From contig NZ_CP084951.1 in the NCBI RefSeq assembly GCF_022788655.1, positions 310,001 through 374,000 on the forward strand: a DNA stretch of 64,000 nt. Reading direction: 5' to 3'. Below, in pieces: positions 52,019 to 60,514 of the stretch; the first letter of the stretch is position 1; every line of letters begins with the position of its first letter. This DNA comes from Sulfitobacter indolifex. Lineage in GTDB: Bacteria > Pseudomonadota > Alphaproteobacteria > Rhodobacterales > Rhodobacteraceae. Under the pieces are notes generated by a model. The model had not been told where the DNA came from. It did not search any database and saw nothing but the letters and a program-made list of their open reading frames with translations. Position numbers and translations under genes: made by a program.

Positions 52019-53004
52019 TGCGCAGCCTTCTGACCGCCACCTTCCTGTTGTCCGCCGCCCCCGCCCTTGCCGGGGTGAGCGAGGTGATCAACGATCACGC
52101 CCTCCCGGGAACTGCCCGCTTCGCCGAGGCAACCGCCGCTCTCGACAGCGCCGCGCAGGCGGATTGTACCAGCGCGGCACTGCAGCCTTCCTATCAAGAT
52201 GCCTTCGATGCGTGGCTCGGTATCGCGCATCTGACCCTTGGGCCGTTGGAAGAGGACGGGCGCGGGCTGGCCATCGCCTTTTGGCCAGATGCGCGCGGCT
52301 TGGTAGGGCGCAGCGTGGCGCGATTGGTGGCCGACGAAGACCCGATTGCGACAAGCGGGGACTACGCCGAAGTATCGATCGCCGCGCGGGGGCTCTTTGC
52401 GCTGGAACGGCTGCTTTATGACGAAGGTTTCGCAGACTACGCGACTGGCAGCTATAGCTGCGCGTTGGTCCGTGCGATGTCTGCCGATCTGGCCGTGCTG
52501 GGGCGCGAGGTCGCCACCGATTGGCGTGAGGATTTCGCCGCCACGCTCAGCAGCGCCGGGGAGGCGGGCAACAGCCGTTTCCTCAGCCCGCGCGAGGCGT
52601 CACAGGCGCTTTACACCGCCCTTGCCACGGGGTTGGAGTTCGTCGCCGACCAACGCTTAGGCCGCCCGATGGGCAATTTTGACGCCCCCAAACCGCAGGT
52701 GGCCGAGGCGCGGCGTTCTGTCCGTAGCTTGCGCAATGTGGCGCTGTCGCTCGAAGCGTTGCGGGACTTTGCCCGCACCCTGTCGGATCAACCGACGCCC
52801 GAAACCGACGCCGCCTTTGACCGCGCGCTCACCGCCGCCCGCGCTTTGGAAGACCCGGTCTTTGCCGGGGTGGCCGACCCGCTGGGCCGCATCAGGGTCG
52901 AGGCTTTGCAGAATGATGTGCGCGCCGTCTTGGAAACGGTGGGCGAGGAGATCGCCCCGGCACTTGGCGTCACGGTCGGGTTTAACTCGGCGGATGGTGA
53001 TTGA
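52018..53004 (+). CDS. Second imelysin family protein, exported, altered motif
   Basis: A 328-residue paralogue-like imelysin with a signal peptide (LLTATFLLSAAPALA). DAFDAWLGIAHLTLGPLEEDGRGLAIAFWPDARG and the C-terminal helical repeats are imelysin-like, but the GxHxxE motif reads GLFALERLL, with Phe where histidine is expected. This is the form seen in the second imelysin of such clusters, and it probably lacks the putative metal site. Overlaps the di-haem gene by TGATG and the DUF1513 gene by TGATG, so translation is coupled. Confidence 0.9.
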   Translation: MRSLLTATFLLSAAPALAGVSEVINDHALPGTARFAEATAALDSAAQADCTSAALQPSYQDAFDAWLGIAHLTLGPLEEDGRGLAIAFWPDARGLVGRSVARLVADEDPIATSGDYAEVSIAARGLFALERLLYDEGFADYATGSYSCALVRAMSADLAVLGREVATDWREDFAATLSSAGEAGNSRFLSPREASQALYTALATGLEFVADQRLGRPMGNFDAPKPQVAEARRSVRSLRNVALSLEALRDFARTLSDQPTPETDAAFDRALTAARALEDPVFAGVADPLGRIRVEALQNDVRAVLETVGEEIAPALGVTVGFNSADGD

Positions 53005-54080
53005 TGCCCTCACGCCGCCACTTCCTCGCCGGTTTGGCTACTGCCACTGGCCTGCCGCGTATGGGCTGGGCCGCCGCTGGTAGCCCTGCCTACCTTGCCG
53101 CCGCGCGCGACCCTTCCGGGGCCTATGCGCTTTTCGGCTTGGACGGGACCGGCCACGACATTTTTCGCATTCCGCTGCCTGACCGGGGCCATGCGGCTGC
53201 GGCGCATCCGACAGCGCCCGAAGCCGTGGCCTTTGCCCGTCGACCGGGGCGGTTTGCACTGGTGATTGACTGTGTGCAGGGCCGCGTATCCCATCGGCTC
53301 GACGCCCCGGAGGGGCGGCATTTCTACGGACATGGGGCGTATCTTAAGGGCGGGGCCATCCTTGCCACCAGCGAGAATGAGATCGACACGGGCGAGGGGC
53401 GTATCGGGCTGTGGTCCCGCGCGCAGGGCTATGCCCGGATCGGAGAGATCGCCTCGGGTGGGATCGGCCCGCATGAAATCCGCCGCTGGGCCGAGGATGT
53501 GCTGGTCGTGGCCAATGGCGGCATTCGCACCCATCCCGACAGCGGGCGGGAAAAGCTGAACATCGAAGATATGCAGCCTAACCTGTCCTATGTCAGCCTC
53601 TCGGGCGAGATGCTGGAGCAGGTTGAACTGCCCGATGACCTGCACCTCAACTCGATCCGCCATTTAGCGCTGGCCCCTGACGGGCAGGTGGCTTTTGCAA
53701 TGCAATGGCAGGGGGAGCCGGGCGATGGCGTGCCGCTGTTGGCGCTGCACCGGCGCGGGCAGTCGGCGATCCTTGCTGAGGCCGATCTGGCCGAGCAAAT
53801 CGCCATGGAAGGCTACGCAGGCAGCGTGGCATTTGCCGCAGATGGTAAATCCGTCGGCATCACGTCACCGCGCGGGGGAAGACTGCATGTCTTTGATGAA
53901 ACAGGCGGATTCCTCGCCAGCCACCGCCGCGCCGATGTCTGCGGGTTGGCGCCGGGCCGGGGCGGGTTCGTCGCCACGGACGGACTGGGCGGTATCCTGT
54001 CGCTACAGGATGCGACGCTTTCGGGGCTTACCACGGCCACGCGGGCTTGGGACAACCATCTGGTTGCGATCGACGCATAG
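53004..54080 (+). CDS. DUF1513 family protein, Tat-exported
   Basis: A 358-residue protein with a Tat-like signal (PSRRHFLAGLATATGLPRMGWA). The rest is a beta-propeller-like repeat: HAAAAHPTAPEAVAFARRPG, HFYGHGAYLKGGAILATSENEID, GRIGLWSRAQGYARIGEIASGGIGPHEIRR, HLNSIRHLALAPDGQVAFAMQWQG and DETGGFLASHRRADVCGLAPG. DUF1513 proteins are known from imelysin/di-haem gene groups; their function is unproven. ATG at 53004 overlaps the second imelysin stop (TGATG). Last gene of the operon. Confidence 0.92.
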   Translation: MPSRRHFLAGLATATGLPRMGWAAAGSPAYLAAARDPSGAYALFGLDGTGHDIFRIPLPDRGHAAAAHPTAPEAVAFARRPGRFALVIDCVQGRVSHRLDAPEGRHFYGHGAYLKGGAILATSENEIDTGEGRIGLWSRAQGYARIGEIASGGIGPHEIRRWAEDVLVVANGGIRTHPDSGREKLNIEDMQPNLSYVSLSGEMLEQVELPDDLHLNSIRHLALAPDGQVAFAMQWQGEPGDGVPLLALHRRGQSAILAEADLAEQIAMEGYAGSVAFAADGKSVGITSPRGGRLHVFDETGGFLASHRRADVCGLAPGRGGFVATDGLGGILSLQDATLSGLTTATRAWDNHLVAIDA

Positions 54081-54085
54081 GCGGG

Positions 54086-54112
54086 CGGGGGCAATGCCCC
54101 CGTCGCGCTTTA
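54086..54112 (+). terminator. Hairpin terminator after the DUF1513 gene
   Basis: CGGGGGC (54086-54092), loop AAT, GCCCCCG (54096-54102), then TCGCGCTTTA. It lies between convergent gene ends; weak U-run. Confidence 0.45.
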
Positions 54113-54940
54113 GTCAGTCTTATAGGTCGGGTGGAACAACCCGCCCGGCGAGAGGGTAAAGATCTCAACCCCATCTTCGGTCACGCCGACCGAATGCTCG
54201 AACTGCGCGGAAAGGGATTTGTCGCGGGTGACCGCTGTCCAATCGTCGGCCAAGGTTTTGGTCTCGGCCCGGCCAAGGTTCACCATCGGCTCAATGGTAA
54301 AGAACATGCCCGGCTCTAACACCGCGCCGGTGCCCGGACGGCCATAGTGCAGCACGTTGGGCGGCGCGTGAAAGACTTGCCCCAGACCGTGACCGCAGAA
54401 ATCGGTCACGACGGACATGCGGTGGCCTTCGACAAAAGTCTGGATGGCATGGCCAATGTCGCCAAAGGTATTGCCCGGCTTCACCGCCTCAATGCCGCGC
54501 ATCAGGCTGTCGTGGGTCACGTTGATCAGCCGCTCAGCCTTGCGGGGCAGCTTGCCTGCGACATACATGCGGCTTGTGTCGCCGAACCAGCCATCGACGA
54601 TCACGGTCACGTCGATGTTTAGGATGTCGCCGTCTTTCAACTTCTTGTCGCTCGGGATCCCGTGGCAAACCACATGGTTCACCGAGATGCAGCTGGCGTG
54701 CTGGTAGCCCTTGTAGCCAATGGTCGCAGATTTTGCGCCGGCGGCGTTGACCTTCTCTTCGATCAGGCGGTCAAGCTCTCCGGTGGTTTGACCGGGAAAG
54801 ATATGTTCCGCGATCTCGTCAAGGATCGTGGCGGCCAAACGGCCAGCCGCTTGCATTCCGGCGTGATCCGAAGGCTCGTAAATGCGAATGCCGTCGCGCG
54901 TCTGGCGGCCCTGGTGTGCGTTGTTCACCGCTCTCTCCAT
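54110..54940 (-). CDS. map: Type I methionine aminopeptidase
   Basis: A 276-residue enzyme that removes the initiator methionine from new proteins. Metal ligands are visible in LNIDVTVIVDGWFGDTSRMYVAG (two Asp), CGHGLGQVFHAPPNVLHYG (His), FFTIEPMVNLG (Glu) and SAQFEHSVGVTEDG (Glu), with ASCISVNHVVCHGIPSD the substrate pocket. The chain begins about 15 residues before the usual start; an ATG further in (residue 29) is possible. Convergent with DUF1513, followed upstream by sfsA. Confidence 0.95.
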   Translation of the reverse strand: MERAVNNAHQGRQTRDGIRIYEPSDHAGMQAAGRLAATILDEIAEHIFPGQTTGELDRLIEEKVNAAGAKSATIGYKGYQHASCISVNHVVCHGIPSDKKLKDGDILNIDVTVIVDGWFGDTSRMYVAGKLPRKAERLINVTHDSLMRGIEAVKPGNTFGDIGHAIQTFVEGHRMSVVTDFCGHGLGQVFHAPPNVLHYGRPGTGAVLEPGMFFTIEPMVNLGRAETKTLADDWTAVTRDKSLSAQFEHSVGVTEDGVEIFTLSPGGLFHPTYKTD

Positions 54941-54991
54941 CCTTGTGTTCGCTCCTATTTAACGTGGCTTTCCGGCGAGGGCCAGTGCAGC

Positions 54992-55699
54992 TCAGCCCGT
55001 AAAGGGGATCGGTTGCGCCAGTATGACGGCTTGGGGGGTGATATGGGTGCTGATGGCGTGTATTTCCAGACCTGCGGCGCGAGCGGCAAGGGACGCGGCG
55101 GCATAGGTCGGGTCGATATCTGCCGCGAGGCGCATCTGCGTGCAGTCGGTGCGCTGTACTAGGTAAAGCAGCACGGCGCGATGCCCGGCCTCAGCCACCC
55201 GCGCCAATTCGCCAAGGTGTTTTGCCCCGCGCGCGGTCACGCTGTCGGGAAACTCCGCCAGACCCGTTTGGCGCGAGAGGGTGACTGATTTCACCTCGAC
55301 ATAGGCATCAGGCAGCCCATCGCCGCGCAGCAGGAAGTCGATGCGAGAGTTTTCACCGTATTTCACCTCGGGCCGCACCTCAGTATAGGCGGCGAGGGGC
55401 GCGACTTCACCCGCGATCAACGCCGCCTTCATCGCACGGTTGGGCAGGGCGGTGTCGACCCCGGTGAAATGACCGTTCTCGTGGTCGACCAGCCGCCAAC
55501 CATAGTTCAGCTTTTTCTTCGGATCGTCGTTCGGCTCCAGCCAAATGCGGCTGCCCGGTTCTGCCAGCCCCATCATTGAGCCGGGGTTGGCGCAATGGGC
55601 CACCACCTCTTCGCCCGTTTCCTCAAGCGTGCAATCGGCCAGAAAGCGTTTGTAACGGCGGATCAGCCGGGCGGGGACAAGTTGGGTTTGAAAGCGCAT
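54992..55699 (-). CDS. sfsA: Sugar fermentation stimulation protein homologue
   Basis: A 235-residue SfsA family protein: LVPARLIRRYKRFLADCTLEETGEEVVAHCANPGSMMGL, RIWLEPNDDPKKKLNYGWRLVD, YVEVKSVTLSRQTGLAEFPDSVTARGAKHLGEL. It resembles nucleases of the restriction-endonuclease fold (EVK motif) and has been called a DNA-binding regulator; its true role is uncertain. Start ATG at 55699 matches the family N-terminus (MRFQTQLVP); an in-frame ATG at 55735 is less likely. Divergent from the cinA gene by 48 bases. Confidence 0.92.
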   Translation of the reverse strand: MRFQTQLVPARLIRRYKRFLADCTLEETGEEVVAHCANPGSMMGLAEPGSRIWLEPNDDPKKKLNYGWRLVDHENGHFTGVDTALPNRAMKAALIAGEVAPLAAYTEVRPEVKYGENSRIDFLLRGDGLPDAYVEVKSVTLSRQTGLAEFPDSVTARGAKHLGELARVAEAGHRAVLLYLVQRTDCTQMRLAADIDPTYAAASLAARAAGLEIHAISTHITPQAVILAQPIPFTG

Positions 55700-55747
55700 G
55701 GGACGCGGCCTATACCGAAGGGACGCCATCCTCAAGGAGCCGCCCCC

Positions 55748-56467
55748 ATGTCAAACCCCACCGCTGCGATGATCGTCATCGGCGACGAAATCCTCTCGGG
55801 CCGGACCCGCGACAGCAATATGCATCACCTTGCGGGGGAGTTGACGAAGGTGGGGATCGACCTGAAAGAGGTGCGCGTGGTGTCGGATGATCGCGGTGCG
55901 ATCATCGCCGCCGTGCAGGCACTTTCGGCGGTTTATACGCATGTGTTTACCTCGGGCGGCATTGGGCCGACCCATGATGACATCACTGCCGACTGCATCG
56001 CCGCTGCCTTTAACCGTGATATCGACGTGCGCGACGATGCGCGCCAGATACTGGCGGAACATTACGCCCGCGTAGGGACGCAGATGAACGAAGCCCGCCT
56101 GCGCATGGCACGTATCCCCGATGGTGCCGCACTGATCGAGAACCCAGTCTCTGCCGCGCCGGGGTTTGTGGTTGAGAATGTGCTTGTCATGGCCGGGGTG
56201 CCTGCGGTGTTTGAAGCCATGGTCGCCAGTGTTTTGCCGGGGCTGACAGGTGGACAGCCGCTAATCAGTGAGACCCTGCGCATCGACCGGGGCGAGGGTG
56301 ATATTGCCGGGCCTTTGGGTGCGCTGGCCGAGGAATACCCGCATCTATCGATGGGCAGCTACCCGTTCCAGAAAGACGGTATTTACGGCGCGCATGTGGT
56401 GATCCGGGGCAGCGATCCGGGGATGGTCGAAGTCGCGATGGAGAAGCTTAAGGCCGCTTTCGCATGA
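55748..56467 (+). CDS. CinA N-terminal/molybdopterin-binding domain protein
   Basis: A 239-residue protein with the MoCF/CinA-like fold: AMIVIGDEILSGRTRDSNMHHLAGELTKVGIDLKEVRVVSDD, HVFTSGGIGPTHDDITADCIAAAFN, ENPVSAAPGFVVENVLVMAGVPAVFEAM. It lacks the C-terminal CinA amidase (PncC) domain, as is usual in alphaproteobacteria. The family may hydrolyse ADP-ribose or act in pyridine-nucleotide recycling. ATG at 55748 after AAGGAGCC. Stop overlaps the GNAT ATG (ATGA). Confidence 0.93.
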   Translation: MSNPTAAMIVIGDEILSGRTRDSNMHHLAGELTKVGIDLKEVRVVSDDRGAIIAAVQALSAVYTHVFTSGGIGPTHDDITADCIAAAFNRDIDVRDDARQILAEHYARVGTQMNEARLRMARIPDGAALIENPVSAAPGFVVENVLVMAGVPAVFEAMVASVLPGLTGGQPLISETLRIDRGEGDIAGPLGALAEEYPHLSMGSYPFQKDGIYGAHVVIRGSDPGMVEVAMEKLKAAFA

Positions 56468-57180
56468 GTGAAGCGCGGGCGTTTTTTGATGCGGGCGACG
56501 CGACATGGCCCGCCGCGCGGCGGTTAGACCACGGGCCATGGACCCTGCGCGAGGGGCAGGGCGGCGGCAAACGTGTCTCGGCGGCGACCGCGTGCGGCGC
56601 GATTGCTGATGCCGATATTCCCACTGCCGAAGCGGCGATGCGCGCGATGGGTCAGCGCCCGCTTTTCATGGTCCGCGCTGGCGAAGATGATCTCGATGCA
56701 CTCTTGGCCGCGCGGGGCTACGGCGTGGTCGATCCGGTCACTGTTCTTAGCGCTCCGATCACCCGGCTCACGGATGTACCATTGCCCCCGGTCACCGCCT
56801 TTTGCATTTGGGAGCCGCTCGCGATCATGACCGAGGTTTGGGCTGCCGGAGGGGTTGGCCCCGCGCGCCTTGCCGTGATGGACCGCGCCGCGACCAAAAC
56901 CGGCATTCTGGCGCGTTGGAACGAAAAACCCGCGGGCGTCGCCTTTGCCGCCGTGCATGAGGGCATCTGCATGGTCCACGCGGTCGAGGTCTTGCCCCAT
57001 CAGCAGCGCCAAGGCGTTGCCACATGGATCATGCGCGCTGCGGCACATTGGGGCGCGGCGCAAGGCGCTGACCGTCTGTCGGTGCTCTGTGTCGAGGCCA
57101 ATACTCGCGCACAGGCGCTTTATGCCAAGCTGGGCTTTGCCCCGGTCGGGCGCTATCATTACCGTCAAAGCCCGGAATAA
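56464..57180 (+). CDS. GNAT family N-acetyltransferase
   Basis: A 238-residue protein with a C-terminal GNAT domain: VHAVEVLPHQQRQGVATWIMRAAAHWGAAQGADRLSVLCVEANTRAQALYAKLGFAPVGRYHYR contains the acetyl-CoA-binding R/QxxGxA region and the usual final helix. The N-terminal half is a less conserved acceptor-side region. Overlaps the preceding gene by ATGA. Substrate unknown. Confidence 0.88.
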   Translation: MSEARAFFDAGDATWPAARRLDHGPWTLREGQGGGKRVSAATACGAIADADIPTAEAAMRAMGQRPLFMVRAGEDDLDALLAARGYGVVDPVTVLSAPITRLTDVPLPPVTAFCIWEPLAIMTEVWAAGGVGPARLAVMDRAATKTGILARWNEKPAGVAFAAVHEGICMVHAVEVLPHQQRQGVATWIMRAAAHWGAAQGADRLSVLCVEANTRAQALYAKLGFAPVGRYHYRQSPE

Positions 57181-57191
57181 AGGAGCCGCCC

Positions 57192-57761
57192 ATGGCCAAA
57201 GACATGCCCACCGCCCTTGATCTGCCAATGGTCGATCCGCTGCCTGAGGCGACGCAGAAATACTTTGATGTCTGTCAGGATAAGCTTGGGATGGTGCCGA
57301 ATGTGCTGCGGGCCTATGCCTTTGACATCGACAAGCTCAACGCCTTTACCGGCATGTATAACGACCTGATGCTGGGCGACAGCGCGCTGAGCAAGCTGGA
57401 GCGCGAGATGATCGCGGTGGCGGTCTCCTCGGTTAACAAATGCTACTACTGCCTTGTCGCCCACGGTGCGGCGGTGCGCGAGTTGTCGGGCGATCCGCAA
57501 CTGGGCGAAGCCTTGGTGATGAACTACCGCGTAGCCAAGATCACCGAAAAGCAACGCGCAATGTTGGATTTCGCCGTGAAACTGACCGAGGCGAGCGCCA
57601 AGGTTGAAGAAGCCGACCGTCAAGCGCTGCGCGATGCGGGCTTCACTGATCGGGACATCTTCGACATCGCCAGCGTGGCGGGGTTCTTCAACATGACCAA
57701 CCGGGTGGCCAGCGCCACCGACATGCGTCCGAACGACGATTACCACGCGCAGGCGCGATGA
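57192..57761 (+). CDS. AhpD-like carboxymuconolactone decarboxylase family protein
   Basis: A 189-residue alkylhydroperoxidase-like protein: KLEREMIAVAVSSVNKCYYCLVAHGAAVRELSGDP with a CxxC (Cys84, Cys87) and proton-relay His91, preceded by QDKLGMVPNVLRAYAFDIDKLNAF and followed by VAGFFNMTNRVASATDMRPNDDYH. This is the 'peroxidase-related enzyme' subgroup. AAGGAGCCGCCC precedes ATG. Stop overlaps the OmpA-like gene start (ATGA). Confidence 0.93.
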   Translation: MAKDMPTALDLPMVDPLPEATQKYFDVCQDKLGMVPNVLRAYAFDIDKLNAFTGMYNDLMLGDSALSKLEREMIAVAVSSVNKCYYCLVAHGAAVRELSGDPQLGEALVMNYRVAKITEKQRAMLDFAVKLTEASAKVEEADRQALRDAGFTDRDIFDIASVAGFFNMTNRVASATDMRPNDDYHAQAR

Positions 57762-58711
57762 GCCGCGCAGGCGTCGCTGCGGCCCTGATCGGGTTGCTGT
57801 TGGCAGCCCCGGCCACAGCATTGGAACTAGCGCTGCCCAGCACCGCGCGGATGACGGCAGAGCGTAACACCGCGCCGGATCGTTATGCCGCGCCGGTAGG
57901 TGTCTATGCTGATGGGCAGGTGGCGCGGGTTAACGTGGATGGCTCCGTGCGCCGCGCCGCTTGGCGGATGGACACGCCGGGATTGACCGCTTTGCAGGTG
58001 ATGCGCCCGCTGCGGCAGCAACTCAGCGAAGCCGGCTACGACATCGTTCTCGACTGTGCCGCGCGCGAATGCGGCGGCTTTGATTTCCGTTTTGCTATTG
58101 AGGTGCTGCCGGGGCCGAATATGTACGTCAACCTACGCGCCTTCCATTTCATCACCGCCCTGCGCCGGGCGGACGATGGAACGCCGACCGAGGCGATCAG
58201 CATTCTTGCCAGCACGGCGGCGACCTCGGCCTATGTGCAGATCGTTCAGGCCCGCAGCGGCGATGCGCCTGAGGGCGAAAGCACGCCGATCACGCCGGAA
58301 GCGACGGCCGAGGTGCCTCTTGCCACCGCCACAGGCGACCTCGCCGCGACGTTAAAGGCCGAGGGGCATGTGGTGCTCAACCGGTTGGAGTTCGAAACCG
58401 GCACCTCCGCGCTTGGGGCTGGCCCCTTTGCCACCTTGGAGCGTTTGGCCGAGCTGCTAAAGGCAGACCCCGGCCTGCGCGTGGCGCTGGTGGGCCATAC
58501 CGATGCGGTGGGCAGCTTGGAGGCGAACACCGTCCTCTCCCGCAAGCGCGCAGAGGCGGTGCGGGAACGCTTGGTGCAGAGCTATGACGTGGACCCTGAC
58601 CGGCTGGAGGCGCGGGGCGCAGGCTATCTCGCGCCGCGCGGTAGCAACCTGACCGAAGCAGGCCGCGAAGAAAACCGGCGGGTCGAAGTGGTGGTGTTGT
58701 CTGCCGAATAG
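57758..58711 (+). CDS. OmpA-family exported protein
   Basis: A 317-residue protein with a signal peptide (AGVAAALIGLLLAAPATA). The C-terminal OmpA/peptidoglycan-associating domain (about 200-317) has HVVLNRLEFETGTSALGAGPFATLERLAELLKADPGLRVALVGHTDAVGSLEANTVLSRKRAEAVRERLV and GAGYLAPRGSNLTEAGREENRRVEVVV, with the Asp and Arg that bind diaminopimelate. The N-terminal 180 residues are a periplasmic domain without a barrel. It probably tethers the envelope to peptidoglycan. Co-transcribed with the AhpD-like gene. Confidence 0.92.
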   Translation: MSRAGVAAALIGLLLAAPATALELALPSTARMTAERNTAPDRYAAPVGVYADGQVARVNVDGSVRRAAWRMDTPGLTALQVMRPLRQQLSEAGYDIVLDCAARECGGFDFRFAIEVLPGPNMYVNLRAFHFITALRRADDGTPTEAISILASTAATSAYVQIVQARSGDAPEGESTPITPEATAEVPLATATGDLAATLKAEGHVVLNRLEFETGTSALGAGPFATLERLAELLKADPGLRVALVGHTDAVGSLEANTVLSRKRAEAVRERLVQSYDVDPDRLEARGAGYLAPRGSNLTEAGREENRRVEVVVLSAE

Positions 58712-58712
58712 G

Positions 58713-59144
58713 TTACTTCGTAACCGTCATCTGCGTGGCCAACAGCAGGTTCGTCTCGCTTGAGCTCACCCCCTGAATCCGCCGGATTTGGCCCAACACA
58801 CTGTCGAGCTCTTCGACCGTCTCGGTCCCCGTCTCGACGATCAAATCCCATTTGCCATTGGTCGCATGGATCGCTTGCACCGCAGGCATACCGGCAAGGA
58901 TGCGTTTGATCCGGTCGGTGCCCGCGCCTTCGATGGCCAGCAGGGTGTGACCCCGGATCGGGCTGTGACGCATGTCTTCTTTCAGGATCAGCGTGAAGCC
59001 CAAAATCGCGCCGGAACTGACCAAACGCTCAACACGCGCGCGGACCGTGACCCGCGACAGGCCAGTGGTGGCGGCCAGCGCAGAATAGGACATCCGCGCA
59101 TCGCGGCGCAGTTCTGCAATGATCTTGTTGTCGATTTCGTCCAT
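58713..59144 (-). CDS. Lrp/AsnC family transcriptional regulator
   Basis: A 143-residue regulator: DEIDNKIIAELRRDARMSYSALAATTGLSRVTVRARVERLVSSGAILGFTLIL is the N-terminal winged helix-turn-helix; RIKRILAGMPAVQAIHATNGKWDLIVETGTETVEELDSVLGQIRRIQGVSSSETNLLLA is the RAM ligand-binding domain. Ligand is usually an amino acid. It is divergent from an MFS transporter gene and near an ornithine-cyclodeaminase-family gene, likely targets. Confidence 0.95.
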   Translation of the reverse strand: MDEIDNKIIAELRRDARMSYSALAATTGLSRVTVRARVERLVSSGAILGFTLILKEDMRHSPIRGHTLLAIEGAGTDRIKRILAGMPAVQAIHATNGKWDLIVETGTETVEELDSVLGQIRRIQGVSSSETNLLLATQMTVTK

Positions 59145-59272
59145 GGGGTTTCCGTTTGGTTTGTTGGTTAGAGTTTACGGCAGCGCGGGCAGGCTGGCCA
59201 GCCTTTGCCCTGCGGATGCGCAATTGACGGCGGCGGGGAAACTCATAATCTGCGGCGGAAAGGATTTCCTCC

Positions 59273-60514
59273 ATGCAGACGCGCGCGCCCCTGTTCACCC
59301 CGGTCCTTATGGTCGGCTGCATCATTATCATGGTTAGTTTCGCGGTGCGGGCGTCCTTCGGCGTGTTCCAAATCCCGATCGCCGAAGAATTTGCATGGGC
59401 GCGCAGCGAATTCTCCCTCGCCATTGCGATCCAGAACCTTGCTTGGGGCATCGGCCAGCCGATCTTTGGGGCGCTGGCGGAGAAAATTGGCGACCGGAAG
59501 GCGATCATCATCGGGGCGCTCATCTATGCCGTGGGGCTGCTGCTATCGGCCAATTCCGTCACACCGATTGAGCATCAAACCTATGCTTGGCTGGTGGGGT
59601 TCGGCATCGCTGGCACGGGCTTTGGCGTGATCTTGGCGGTGGTGGGCCGGGCGTCGTCAGACGACAACCGTTCCATGTCGCTGGCGATTGCCACGGCGGC
59701 GGGCAGCGCGGGGCAGGTCTTTGGCGCGCCGGTGGCGGAATGGATGCTCAGCTTCATGTCTTGGCAGATGACCTTTGTCAGTTTCGCGGGCGTGATCCTT
59801 GCGATGTTGCTGACCCTACCGATGATGCGCGCGCCGGCGATGGCCAGCCGCGCCGAGCTTGAGGAGTCGATGGGGCAGATCCTCGGCAAGGCCTTCCGCG
59901 ATCCGTCCTATACGCTGATTTTTCTTGGGTTCTTCTCCTGTGGCTACCAACTGGCCTTTATCACCGCGCATTTCCCGGCTTTCGTGACCGAGATGTGCGG
60001 CCCGATTTTGGCCGGAGGTGTGCTGCATAACATCGGCATCACCACCACCTCGGCGCTCGGCGCGGTGGCGATTTCGCTGATCGGTTTGGCCAATATAGCG
60101 GGCACTTTGCTCGCTGGGTGGGCGGGCAAGCGGTACTCTAAGAAGTACCTGCTCGCGGGCATCTATGTGGGCCGCACGGTGATCGCCGCGCTGTTTATTA
60201 TGTTTCCGATCACGCCAGTTACGGTGATCCTATTCTCCGTCGGCATGGGGGCGCTTTGGCTTGCCACGGTGCCGCTGACCAGCGGTCTGGTCGCGCATAT
60301 TTACGGGCTACGCTATATGGGCACGCTCTATGGGATCGTGTTCTTCAGCCACCAACTGGGCAGCTTCCTCGGCGTGTGGCTGGGCGGGCGGATGTATGAC
60401 ATCTATGGCAGCTACACCGGCGTTTGGTGGATCGGCGTGGCTGTGGGGGCGTTTAGTGCGATCGTGCATCTGCCGATCCGCGAAAAGCGGCTGGAGGGGC
60501 TGGTGACCGCTTAA
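59273..60514 (+). CDS. MFS transporter
   Basis: A 413-residue permease with about twelve membrane helices: FTPVLMVGCIIIMVSFAVRASFGVFQIPIAEEFAWARSEFSLAIAIQNLAWGIGQPIFGALAEKIGDRKAIIIGAL contains the MFS loop-2 motif region, and GLRYMGTLYGIVFFSHQLGSFLGVWLGGRMYDIYGSYTGVWWIG a late pair of helices. It looks like the OFA-type/oxalate-formate antiporter-like group. AAGGA precedes ATG. Its stop is interleaved with that of the convergent OCD gene. Confidence 0.9.
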   Translation: MQTRAPLFTPVLMVGCIIIMVSFAVRASFGVFQIPIAEEFAWARSEFSLAIAIQNLAWGIGQPIFGALAEKIGDRKAIIIGALIYAVGLLLSANSVTPIEHQTYAWLVGFGIAGTGFGVILAVVGRASSDDNRSMSLAIATAAGSAGQVFGAPVAEWMLSFMSWQMTFVSFAGVILAMLLTLPMMRAPAMASRAELEESMGQILGKAFRDPSYTLIFLGFFSCGYQLAFITAHFPAFVTEMCGPILAGGVLHNIGITTTSALGAVAISLIGLANIAGTLLAGWAGKRYSKKYLLAGIYVGRTVIAALFIMFPITPVTVILFSVGMGALWLATVPLTSGLVAHIYGLRYMGTLYGIVFFSHQLGSFLGVWLGGRMYDIYGSYTGVWWIGVAVGAFSAIVHLPIREKRLEGLVTA

